From Aequorivita iocasae (GTDB lineage: Bacteria > Bacteroidota > Bacteroidia > Flavobacteriales > Flavobacteriaceae): DNA of 64,000 nucleotides. Position numbers and translations under genes: made by a program. The notes below the pieces were generated by a model that did not search any database, had not been told where the DNA came from, and was given only the letters and a program-made list of their open reading frames with translations. Below, piece by piece: positions 16,559 through 23,490 of this stretch (positions are counted from its first letter, which is position 1; every line of letters starts with the position of its first letter). The stretch is taken from contig NZ_CP068439.1 of assembly GCF_016757735.1 (NCBI RefSeq), forward strand, positions 1 to 64,000, read 5' to 3'.

Positions 16559-18202
16559 ATGGATTTAAACTTCAACAAAAACGAAGATCACAATAAATTG
16601 TTGGTTTCAGAATTAAAAAACAAACTGGCAAAAGTAAAACTCGGCGGCGGCCAAAAACGTATTGACAAACAGCACTCGCAGGGTAAACTCACCGCTCGTG
16701 AGCGTATTGCCTATTTACTGGACGAAAAAAAACCGAGTATTGAAATAGGAGCTTTTGCCGGAGATGGTATGTATGAAGACCATGGCGGCGCACCCGGTGG
16801 CGGTGTTGTGGTAAAAATTGGATATGTGAAGGGCAAGCAATGTATTGTTGTGGCAAACGATGCTACTGTAAAAGCAGGCGCTTGGTTTCCGATTACTGCA
16901 AAAAAAAATCTTCGCGCACAGGAAATTTCCATTGAAAACCGTTTACCTATAATTTATCTTGTGGATAGTGCAGGCGTTTATCTGCCTATGCAGGATGAGA
17001 TTTTTCCCGATAAAGAGCACTTTGGAAGAATTTTCAGAAACAATGCGGTTATGAGCAGCATGGGCATTACGCAAATTGCGGCCGTGATGGGAAGTTGTGT
17101 TGCCGGTGGTGCGTATCTTCCTATTATGAGTGACGAGGCTTTGATTGTTGACAAAACCGGAAGCATCTTTCTTGCGGGAAGTTATTTGGTAAAAGCCGCC
17201 ATTGGCGAAAGCATCGATAATGAAGAACTTGGCGGTGCAACAACGCATTGTGAAGTAAGCGGCGTAACCGATTACAAAGCAAAAGACGACAAAGATGCCT
17301 TGGACAAAATAAAAAACATAGTCTCCAAAATTGGCGATTTTGACAAAGCGGGTTTCAACAGGGAAAAAGCTTTGAAACCAAAAGAAAAGCAAGAAGATAT
17401 ATACGGAATTCTGCCAAAATCGCGCGCTGAGCAATACGATATGCGCGAAATTATAAAACGCCTCGTGGACAATAGTGATTTTGAAGGATACAAAGAAGGC
17501 TACGGTCAAACAATCCTTACAGGTTATGCTCGTATTGACGGTTGGGCCGTTGGAATTGTTGCAAACCAAAGAACCTTGGTAAAAACCACAAAAGCCAAAA
17601 CCAAACCCAGTGAAATGCAATTTGGTGGCGTAATTTATAGTGACAGTGCCGATAAAGCCACGCGTTTTATTGCGAATTGCAACCAAAAGAAAATTCCGTT
17701 GGTTTTTCTTCAAGACGTAACCGGATTTATGGTGGGAAGTAAAAGCGAGCACGGCGGAATTATAAAAGATGGCGCAAAGATGGTGAATGCCGTTAGCAAT
17801 AGCGTTGTTCCAAAATTTACGATTGTGATTGGCAACAGTTACGGTGCTGGAAATTATGCTATGTGCGGAAAAGCTTATGATCCGCGATTGATCGTTGCTT
17901 GGCCAAGTGCCGAACTTGCGGTTATGAGCGGAAACAGTGCAGCAAAAGTGTTGCTTCAAATTGAAACCGCTTCACTTAAAAAACAGGGAAAGGAAATTTC
18001 CAAAGAGGAAGAAACTGAGCTTTACAACAAAATTAAAGCTAGATACGACAGACAGATTTCTCCATATTACGCAGCATCAAGAATTTGGACAGATGCAGTG
18101 ATTGATCCTTTGGACACCCGAAAATGGATTTCTATCGGCATTGAAGCGGCCAACCATGCCCCTATTGAAAAACCTTTTAATCTCGGAGTTATTCAGGTTT
18201 GA
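16559..18202 (+). CDS. Acyl-CoA carboxylase beta (carboxyltransferase) subunit
   Basis: A 547-residue biotin-dependent carboxyltransferase subunit. It transfers CO2 from carboxybiotin to an acyl-CoA. Both crotonase-like halves are present: the N half has KLTARERIAYLLD and GGAPGGGVVVKIGYV, the C half has FLQDVTGFMVG and VIGNSYGAGNYAMCGKAYDPR. These motifs and the length are closest to methylcrotonyl-CoA carboxylase beta chains (leucine catabolism), with propionyl- or geranyl-CoA carboxylase as alternatives. No biotin-carboxylase alpha subunit is adjacent, which is common for this gene in flavobacteria. Its 3' end overlaps the convergent menE gene by 14 bases. Confidence 0.9.
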   Translation: MDLNFNKNEDHNKLLVSELKNKLAKVKLGGGQKRIDKQHSQGKLTARERIAYLLDEKKPSIEIGAFAGDGMYEDHGGAPGGGVVVKIGYVKGKQCIVVANDATVKAGAWFPITAKKNLRAQEISIENRLPIIYLVDSAGVYLPMQDEIFPDKEHFGRIFRNNAVMSSMGITQIAAVMGSCVAGGAYLPIMSDEALIVDKTGSIFLAGSYLVKAAIGESIDNEELGGATTHCEVSGVTDYKAKDDKDALDKIKNIVSKIGDFDKAGFNREKALKPKEKQEDIYGILPKSRAEQYDMREIIKRLVDNSDFEGYKEGYGQTILTGYARIDGWAVGIVANQRTLVKTTKAKTKPSEMQFGGVIYSDSADKATRFIANCNQKKIPLVFLQDVTGFMVGSKSEHGGIIKDGAKMVNAVSNSVVPKFTIVIGNSYGAGNYAMCGKAYDPRLIVAWPSAELAVMSGNSAAKVLLQIETASLKKQGKEISKEEETELYNKIKARYDRQISPYYAASRIWTDAVIDPLDTRKWISIGIEAANHAPIEKPFNLGVIQV

Positions 18203-19256
18203 GCAATTTTAAAACCTTAGTCCGTTTCACTTTTCCGGTTTCTGTATAAATCAATTGAGGCGTTGTATAAATTTTTTTGGGTTTTTCATATACTGAAAGC
18301 GTTTGGAGAGCCTGGGAAAAATCTTCCAATTGCAATTGCTTTTCACTCTCAATTATCAAAATAACCCGTTCCCCAAGAGCGTCGTCCTTTTCGGAAGCGA
18401 TAAAAAATGGCTGGTTTATGTGAATTGAAAGTTTTTCTTCCACAATTTCAGGATGTACTTTGGCGCCGCCTGTATTAATAACGTTGTCGATTCTTCCCAA
18501 AAATTTAAAAGAAGTTGGTGAAATAAGTTCCACAACATCATTAGTCACAACAATTTCCTTTGAAATTTCTGGGGCGTGAATTTGAAGGCAATTGCTTTCG
18601 TTTTGTGAAAAATTCACCTTCGGAAGCGCTGAAAAAATCAGTGATTTATCTTTTCCATTAATAGGCCGAATCGCAATATGACTAATGGTTTCCGTCATTC
18701 CATAAGTTGCAAAAACTTGAGTATTTACCGTTTGTAATTGTTGCTCCAATTCTGAAGAAACCGCGCCGCCACCAACAATTAGTTTTTTCACTCTGTGCAA
18801 ATGAGCCAATGAATGGAAAACCTGGTAAGGCACCATAGCCGTAAAGTCAAAATTTTCATCACTATTTTCTAGAGGTCTTTTTTCGGGGAAAATTGTATAT
18901 AAATTCCAACCTGCAATCATTGCCCGCACAAGCATCATTTTTCCTGCTATATATTCCGAAGAAAGGCAGAGTAACGCTTTCGTGTTTTCCTTTAAATCAA
19001 AATAATTCACAGTAGCTTCGGCACTGTTGTAAACATGGTTTTTTTGAAGTTTTATTTCCTTTGGAATACCCGTGGAACCAGAGGTTTTTACGGTAATAAA
19101 ATCATTTTCATCCAGCCATTCCAGAATAAATTTTCCAATTGCAACTTCATCATTCTTTCCATTTTCACTTACACGATTTGCGTACAATTTTAAACCTTCC
19201 GCCGAAGGAAATACTTTGCCGTTTAATTTGAATTTGGGATGAAGCAATGCTTTCAC
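18189..19256 (-). CDS. menE: o-Succinylbenzoate-CoA ligase-like AMP-binding enzyme (MenE)
   Basis: A 355-residue adenylate-forming enzyme. It would activate o-succinylbenzoate to its CoA thioester in menaquinone synthesis. The AMP-binding P-loop is VKTSGSTGIPKEI, the second motif is ATYGMTETISHIAIR, and the C-terminal hinge is GRIDNVINTGGAKVHP. It is short for MenE because the N-terminal subdomain is reduced, as usual in Bacteroidetes. The chosen start is GTG 19256: it overlaps the TGA of the upstream CPBP gene as GTGA and begins where homologous proteins begin (KALLHPKFKLNG). An upstream in-frame ATG at 19349 would add 31 residues lying wholly within the CPBP gene. It is the last gene of the men operon. 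Confidence 0.9.
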   Translation of the reverse strand: MKALLHPKFKLNGKVFPSAEGLKLYANRVSENGKNDEVAIGKFILEWLDENDFITVKTSGSTGIPKEIKLQKNHVYNSAEATVNYFDLKENTKALLCLSSEYIAGKMMLVRAMIAGWNLYTIFPEKRPLENSDENFDFTAMVPYQVFHSLAHLHRVKKLIVGGGAVSSELEQQLQTVNTQVFATYGMTETISHIAIRPINGKDKSLIFSALPKVNFSQNESNCLQIHAPEISKEIVVTNDVVELISPTSFKFLGRIDNVINTGGAKVHPEIVEEKLSIHINQPFFIASEKDDALGERVILIIESEKQLQLEDFSQALQTLSVYEKPKKIYTTPQLIYTETGKVKRTKVLKLLKPE

Positions 19257-20224
19257 TTTTCTACAAAAGTTGAATTTGGAGTATTTTCTTCTGACAAAAC
19301 AATGGGTTCTTCCACTTTCCCAAAAAGCTTTCCACCCCAATCGCGCCATTTATAGCGCCATGCCATAATCAATAGAAAAATAGGGTAGAGAATCAAAACA
19401 GGTGCAATTACATCAAAACCGGCGGATGGTTCAGAAATATCCTTTAAAATAGAATTTGTTTTGAATACCGTCCAATCTGCCGTTACCAAAAGAGCTGTTA
19501 TTAAATTATTCCCTGCGTGGAATCCCAATGCGAGCTCCATGCCTTCGTCCATTAAGGTCATTATTCCCAAAAAGAAACCAGTACCTATGTAATATATCAT
19601 TATAACATTGCCTAGCTTTTCAACTTCGGGGTTTGCCAAATGGAGTCCTCCAAAAACTACCGAAGTAATAATCAAAGGCAGCCATTTGTTTTTTGCTAAA
19701 ACACCAATGCCTTGCATTAAATAACCGCGGAACAGGTATTCCTCAAAACTGGTCTGCAACGGGATCATAATTACCGCAATTGCTGCAAGAATTAAAAATG
19801 GCACCAAATCAAACTGTAAAACATAACCTTCTGGATTACTATAAAAGTCTAATATAGTAACCACCAAAGTGGTAACCGTTATAAGTCCAAATCCAAAAAG
19901 CACACGGCCCCAATCGGTTTTTTTTCTTGAAGTTGTAAGCGTAACAAAAGGCTGTTTATGAAAAAATTTTACTACAAGATACACTGCCAATAAACCCACG
20001 GCAAAGCTGAGCAGCATTAAAAAAAGCGTGAGATTTGAACTGAGGGTTGTAAGAATTTCATTTTCGTCTATGGAATATACACTTTCACCATCAGACACTT
20101 TCTTAAACATTACGGCAATCAACAATGGAATGGATCCTAACTGACTGGCGACAAAAATAATTATGAAACCTACCAAATAGCGCCACCATTCGTGCAGGGA
20201 TTTAAAGGCTTGTTGAATATACAT
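19253..20224 (-). CDS. CPBP-family intramembrane metalloprotease
   Basis: A 323-residue multi-pass membrane protein of the CAAX-protease/bacteriocin-processing (CPBP, ABI) family. The three diagnostic motifs are intact: EExxxR as EEYLFRG (about 161-167), FxxxH as FGGLH (about 194-198), and HxxxN as HAGNN (about 235-239). About eight hydrophobic segments are present. Its substrate is unknown. It sits between menC and menE and overlaps menE by four bases, so it is made together with menaquinone enzymes; whether it has a role in quinone biology is not shown by the sequence. Confidence 0.9.
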   Translation of the reverse strand: MYIQQAFKSLHEWWRYLVGFIIIFVASQLGSIPLLIAVMFKKVSDGESVYSIDENEILTTLSSNLTLFLMLLSFAVGLLAVYLVVKFFHKQPFVTLTTSRKKTDWGRVLFGFGLITVTTLVVTILDFYSNPEGYVLQFDLVPFLILAAIAVIMIPLQTSFEEYLFRGYLMQGIGVLAKNKWLPLIITSVVFGGLHLANPEVEKLGNVIMIYYIGTGFFLGIMTLMDEGMELALGFHAGNNLITALLVTADWTVFKTNSILKDISEPSAGFDVIAPVLILYPIFLLIMAWRYKWRDWGGKLFGKVEEPIVLSEENTPNSTFVEK

Positions 20225-20268
20225 ATTGAGGCTTTAGATTTAAGATATGAGATATAAATTTTTGACTT

Positions 20269-21309
20269 TTAAAATTGAAAAATCCAATCGGCGGATGGAT
20301 TGTAATGCAATGCTCCATCTTTAACTTCCAGTGGACTGTCAATATTATTTGTGTAAAGGCTGCCCGTGCCCAAACCTTGTGGCAATTTACTGTTTTTTGT
20401 GAAGGTATATTGTGAAATTGCGTTTAAACCCACATTGCTTTCCAAGGCCGAAGTAATCCACCAGCCAATATTTTGTTTTTCAGCTAGGTTAATCCACGTA
20501 TCGCTTCCACAAAAACCGCCTATTAATGAGGGTTTTAAAATTATAAATTGTGGTTTTATGGTGTCCAAGAGTTTGTTCTTTTCTTCTTCGGAAAAAATAC
20601 CGATGAGTTCCTCGTCCAATGCAATAGGTAACGGAGTTTCTTCACAAAGGCGTGCCATTTCCTGCCATTGCCCTTGTTTTATGGGTTGCTCTATGGAGTG
20701 CAATTGCAAATCTGAAAGTATTTTTAGCTTTTCCAAAGCCTCTGAGGATGAAAAAGCACCGTTGGCATCCACCCGCAATTCCACTTCGGAAGCGGAAAAT
20801 TCCTTCCGTATTGATTTTAAAAGCTCCAATTCGGTTTTGAAATCAATGGCGCCAATCTTCATTTTGATACACGTGAAACCTCCTTTCAATTTTTCTGAAA
20901 TCTGCTGTTTCATAAAAATTTTATCCCCCATCCAAACCAAACCGTTTATGGGGATTGCAGCTTCACCATGCGTAAATTCCGAAGGAAATAATACAAAAGG
21001 ATTTTTGGAATGCAACGATTTAAAAGCAGTTTCAACCCCAAATTGTATCGACGGAAATTCCTCCAAGGCTTCGTATAAATCTGCTTCACTCACCCCCAAT
21101 TCTATGTTTTCACATACGCCTGCAAGCTCTTCTTCGTAATCGGGACGGTCGTCAATACTCAAACCGCGAAGCAAACCGCACTCGCCCACGCCAAAACCAT
21201 CGTCAGTTTTCAGAATAAGAAAATAGGTTTCTTTGGTACTCAATACGCCACGGGAAGTGCCGCTGGGACGTTTGAAGTTTAGGTCGTGCTTTTGAAAAGT
21301 GGCTATCAA
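20269..21309 (-). CDS. menC: o-Succinylbenzoate synthase (MenC, enolase superfamily)
   Basis: A 346-residue enolase-superfamily enzyme that dehydrates SHCHC to o-succinylbenzoate in menaquinone synthesis. The catalytic and metal-binding residues are visible in order: KMKIG (KxK lysines), VDANGA, EQPIK, LDEELIG and ILKPSLIGG with the opposing lysine. The length is usual. Operon neighbours menE, menA and the MBL hydrolase fix the assignment as menC and not a dipeptide epimerase. The gene upstream in the transcription order is the four-helix-bundle insert, so menC is separated from the MBL gene by the 438-bp repeat-flanked cassette. Confidence 0.93.
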   Translation of the reverse strand: MIATFQKHDLNFKRPSGTSRGVLSTKETYFLILKTDDGFGVGECGLLRGLSIDDRPDYEEELAGVCENIELGVSEADLYEALEEFPSIQFGVETAFKSLHSKNPFVLFPSEFTHGEAAIPINGLVWMGDKIFMKQQISEKLKGGFTCIKMKIGAIDFKTELELLKSIRKEFSASEVELRVDANGAFSSSEALEKLKILSDLQLHSIEQPIKQGQWQEMARLCEETPLPIALDEELIGIFSEEEKNKLLDTIKPQFIILKPSLIGGFCGSDTWINLAEKQNIGWWITSALESNVGLNAISQYTFTKNSKLPQGLGTGSLYTNNIDSPLEVKDGALHYNPSADWIFQF

Positions 21310-21312
21310 TTT

Positions 21313-21368
21313 GGATTATTGGATTGTTAGATGGTTGGATTGTTTGATTTTTTGATGATTGGATTATT
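21313..21368. repeat. Array of seven degenerate 8-bp repeats (GGATTRTT type)
   Basis: The 56 bases split exactly into seven octamers: GGATTATT, GGATTGTT, AGATGGTT, GGATTGTT, TGATTTTT, TGATGATT, GGATTATT. The last includes the stop codon of the four-helix-bundle gene. A facing array of four octamers is at 21719-21750. Confidence 0.85.
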
Positions 21369-21714
21369 TTAGGGTGGATTTAAATTTGGAAGTCATTTTG
21401 ATAATAGCTTCTAATTTTTTAAGTAAAGGATTTAAATCTTCTTGCTTTAGAAATTTTAAATCATTTGCAATTAGCAACTGTGTTTCGATTTCGTAACAGG
21501 AGCCGATAGTTATTTCTAAAAATCTGGCAAAATCCTTATTTGATATTCTTGATGCGCCTTCTGCTATATTTGAAGGTATTGATATACTTGCTCGTCTTAA
21601 TTGACTAGTAAGTCCAAACTTTTCAGCTTCGGGAAATAAGGAAGTAATTTCATAAATATCTTTCCAAAACAATCTACTCAGTTTCCAAATTTCCAAATCC
21701 TTAAATCTGTGCAT
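21364..21714 (-). CDS. Four-helix-bundle protein (23S rRNA intervening-sequence protein family)
   Basis: A 116-residue all-helical protein with the hallmarks of the S23/four-helix-bundle family: RFKDLEIWKLSRLF near the N terminus, the central LTSQLRRASISIPSNIAEGA, then FARFLEITIGSCYEIETQLL. Relatives are encoded in intervening sequences of 23S rRNA genes and as the accessory Avd protein of diversity-generating retroelements; solitary copies such as this have no known function. There is no reverse transcriptase, variable repeat or rRNA nearby. It is flanked by inverted arrays of 8-bp repeats, which suggests it was inserted into the men operon as a unit. Confidence 0.88.
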   Translation of the reverse strand: MHRFKDLEIWKLSRLFWKDIYEITSLFPEAEKFGLTSQLRRASISIPSNIAEGASRISNKDFARFLEITIGSCYEIETQLLIANDLKFLKQEDLNPLLKKLEAIIKMTSKFKSTLK

Positions 21715-21718
21715 TTCT

Positions 21719-21750
21719 ATACATCCAAAAATCCAACCATCTAATAATCC
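21719..21750. repeat. Facing array of four degenerate 8-bp repeats
   Basis: Read on the minus strand, the 32 bases split into GGATTATT, AGATGGTT, GGATTTTT and GGATGTAT, ending 4 bases before the ATG of the four-helix-bundle gene. They match the octamers at 21313-21368 in inverted orientation. Confidence 0.8.
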
Positions 21751-21755
21751 ATAAT

Positions 21756-22436
21756 TTATAATTCTATCGACTCCCCAATTTCCAGCAACATCAAATCCTT
21801 ATTGGCATCATAAAACTTGCGTTTTGCTTCTTCGTGATCAATTTCAATGTATCCGAAAGTATCGTAATGCACTCCCAAAACTTTGTCGCACTGAACAAAA
21901 TCACTTGCAATAATTGCATCGTCAATTCCCATTGTGAAATTATCACCTATTGGGAGAATTGCTAAATCCAATTTGGTTTGCATCGGGATCAATTTCATAT
22001 CCATTGTTAGCGCGGTGTCCCCCGCTATGTAAATGTTTTTGTGTTCGCCCTCAATCACAAACCCGCCGGGTTGGCCGCCGTAACTTCCATCGGGAAAACT
22101 ACTTGTGTGGTGGGCAATGACATATTTTACTTTCCCAAATTCAAATTTCCAGCTTCCGCCGTGGTTCATTGGGTGTACTTCGATGCCCTTTTTCTCATAA
22201 TGGTTTGCAATCTCAAAATTGCTAACGATTATTGCTCCCGTATTTTTCGCAATTGCTTCCGCGTCAAGCGTATGATCCTGATGCGCATGGGTTAAAAGAA
22301 TATAATCTGCTTTTAAAGTGTTGATATCAATTTTGTCTTTTGCAAGGTCATTTCCTGAAATAAATGGGTCCACCAAAATGTGTTTTCCCTTTATTTCAAT
22401 TCCCAAAGAATTTTGTCCGTAGAATGTAATCTTCAT
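21756..22436 (-). CDS. Metal-dependent hydrolase, UPF0173-type MBL fold
   Basis: A 226-residue cytoplasmic metallo-beta-lactamase-fold protein. The metal motif is LTHAHQDHTLDAEA (about 49-62), followed by VIAHHTSSFPDGSYGG (a UPF0173 signature), YIAGDTALT and GVHYDTFGY. No signal peptide is present. The substrate of this family is unknown. It is 14 bases downstream of menA, so it is transcribed with the menaquinone genes, an arrangement I recall from other flavobacteria; a thioesterase-like role in the pathway would be speculation. Confidence 0.88.
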   Translation of the reverse strand: MKITFYGQNSLGIEIKGKHILVDPFISGNDLAKDKIDINTLKADYILLTHAHQDHTLDAEAIAKNTGAIIVSNFEIANHYEKKGIEVHPMNHGGSWKFEFGKVKYVIAHHTSSFPDGSYGGQPGGFVIEGEHKNIYIAGDTALTMDMKLIPMQTKLDLAILPIGDNFTMGIDDAIIASDFVQCDKVLGVHYDTFGYIEIDHEEAKRKFYDANKDLMLLEIGESIEL

Positions 22437-22450
22437 AATTTATTTTTTTA

Positions 22451-23386
22451 TCACATAAATATACTAAACAAGATTGCAAACAAAAAAGTGCTGAGCGCGA
22501 CCTTCTTCAGTTCGCCATCGAGTAGCATTGGCGATTTATTTTTAAAAACGGTTTTTATGTTTAAAAGGAAAGGAATAAAAGCGATTAAGTACACAAATTG
22601 AGAGGGCTCCGAATAATTGATTATAGTGTAGAGTATTGCGCAAAACATTCCGAAAAGCAATAAAAAAGCATGATATTTTTTTGCTTTACGTATTCCCAAT
22701 TTCACAACTAATGTGTTTTTCCCAGCTGCAGTATCGCTTTCAATATCGCGCATGTTGTTCAAATTAAGGACCGCTGTACTAAAACACCCTATCGCAATGG
22801 CTGGCAACAAAAGTTCCCAATATAGCTTATGGGTGAATAAATAATAACTTCCCAAAACACTTAACAATCCAAAAAACAGAAATACAAAAACATCGCCCAA
22901 GCCTGAATAGCCGTAGGCTTTTTTACCAACGGTATATTTAACCGCCGCGATGATGGAAACTATTGTTAAGTTGAAAAATATAAATGAAATGATGAAGTTT
23001 TCATTGCCAAAAGCCATAAAAATTAAAAAGGTGGCGAGAAAAAACGTTAGAACGCCCGTAATAATCATCCCAATTTTCATCTGTTTGGGTGAAATAATAC
23101 CCGAAGCTACCATGCGCTTTTCGCCCTGTCTTTTAGCATCTGTGCCGCGCACGCCATCGCCGTAATCATTGGCGAAATTTGATAAAACTTGGAAACCAAT
23201 TGTAACCAATATTGCAAGCCAGAATAAACCAGATTGCCAAACCGGCGGACATCCAAAACAACAGGACAAAGTTGATTCAAGAAGCGAATGTTGGTTTCCG
23301 AATGAAGCCCCCACAATAATTCCCGAAACCGAAAGCGGCAACGTTCGCAATCTTGCCGCAGCAACCCAAGCTTTAATTTTTGTCAT
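22451..23386 (-). CDS. menA: 1,4-dihydroxy-2-naphthoate prenyltransferase (MenA)
   Basis: A 311-residue polytopic membrane enzyme of the UbiA superfamily that attaches the polyprenyl tail to dihydroxynaphthoate. The first Asp-rich motif is NDYGDGVRGTD and the second is LNNMRDIESD, with about eight to nine hydrophobic helices. ATG 23386 (MTKIKAW) is preferred to an in-frame TTG at 23407. Oddly, the loop after the first helix (about residues 30-53) carries a segment with Cys42, Cys43 and Cys46 that I do not recall from usual MenA proteins, where the next helix follows after a short loop. It is the first gene of the men operon. Confidence 0.93.
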   Translation of the reverse strand: MTKIKAWVAAARLRTLPLSVSGIIVGASFGNQHSLLESTLSCCFGCPPVWQSGLFWLAILVTIGFQVLSNFANDYGDGVRGTDAKRQGEKRMVASGIISPKQMKIGMIITGVLTFFLATFLIFMAFGNENFIISFIFFNLTIVSIIAAVKYTVGKKAYGYSGLGDVFVFLFFGLLSVLGSYYLFTHKLYWELLLPAIAIGCFSTAVLNLNNMRDIESDTAAGKNTLVVKLGIRKAKKYHAFLLLFGMFCAILYTIINYSEPSQFVYLIAFIPFLLNIKTVFKNKSPMLLDGELKKVALSTFLFAILFSIFM

Positions 23387-23425
23387 TCTCTTTTTTTGGA
23401 AGCACAAAAATACATTTTAAAAGTA

Positions 23426-23454
23426 AAAACCGCTTCTTTAAAAGAAGCGGTTTT
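23426..23454 (-). terminator. Terminator between the 1076-residue T9SS protein and menA
   Basis: A long near-perfect palindrome: AAAACCGCTTCTTT facing AAAGAAGCGGTTTT around 23440. It lies downstream of the minus-strand gene ending at 23491 and upstream of menA; the T-run on the minus strand would stop transcription before menA. Confidence 0.85.
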
Positions 23455-23490
23455 CAAGCTTAACAATTCAACATTAAAAAAACTAAACAA

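Larger units (their letters stand above)
21313..21750. mobile_element. Candidate repeat-bounded cassette carrying a four-helix-bundle gene
   Basis: A 438-bp unit between menC and the MBL gene. It is bounded by GGATTATT at 21313-21320 and the inverted copy AATAATCC at 21743-21750, and contains a perfect 15-bp inverted repeat, TTAGATGGTTGGATT (21327-21341) against 21730-21744. The enclosed gene is unrelated to its menaquinone neighbours. No transposase or target-site duplication was identified, so mobility is inference. Confidence 0.5.

Noticed and set aside
16943-17959. 338-residue open frame on the minus strand inside the acyl-CoA carboxylase gene
   Set aside because: It is antisense to a highly conserved gene and its translation has low-complexity, phenylalanine- and asparagine-rich sequence with no family likeness.
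20366-21139. 257-residue open frame on the plus strand inside menC
   Set aside because: Antisense to menC with no family motif and an odd composition rich in Ser, Phe and Lys; the menC motifs explain the region.
21313-21368. Octamer array as a CRISPR or minisatellite
   Set aside because: Units are 8 bp without spacers, there are no cas genes, and a facing array lies on the other side of the gene.
21364-21714. Diversity-generating retroelement Avd gene
   Set aside because: No reverse transcriptase, template repeat or variable repeat is present nearby; the general S23/four-helix family assignment is kept.
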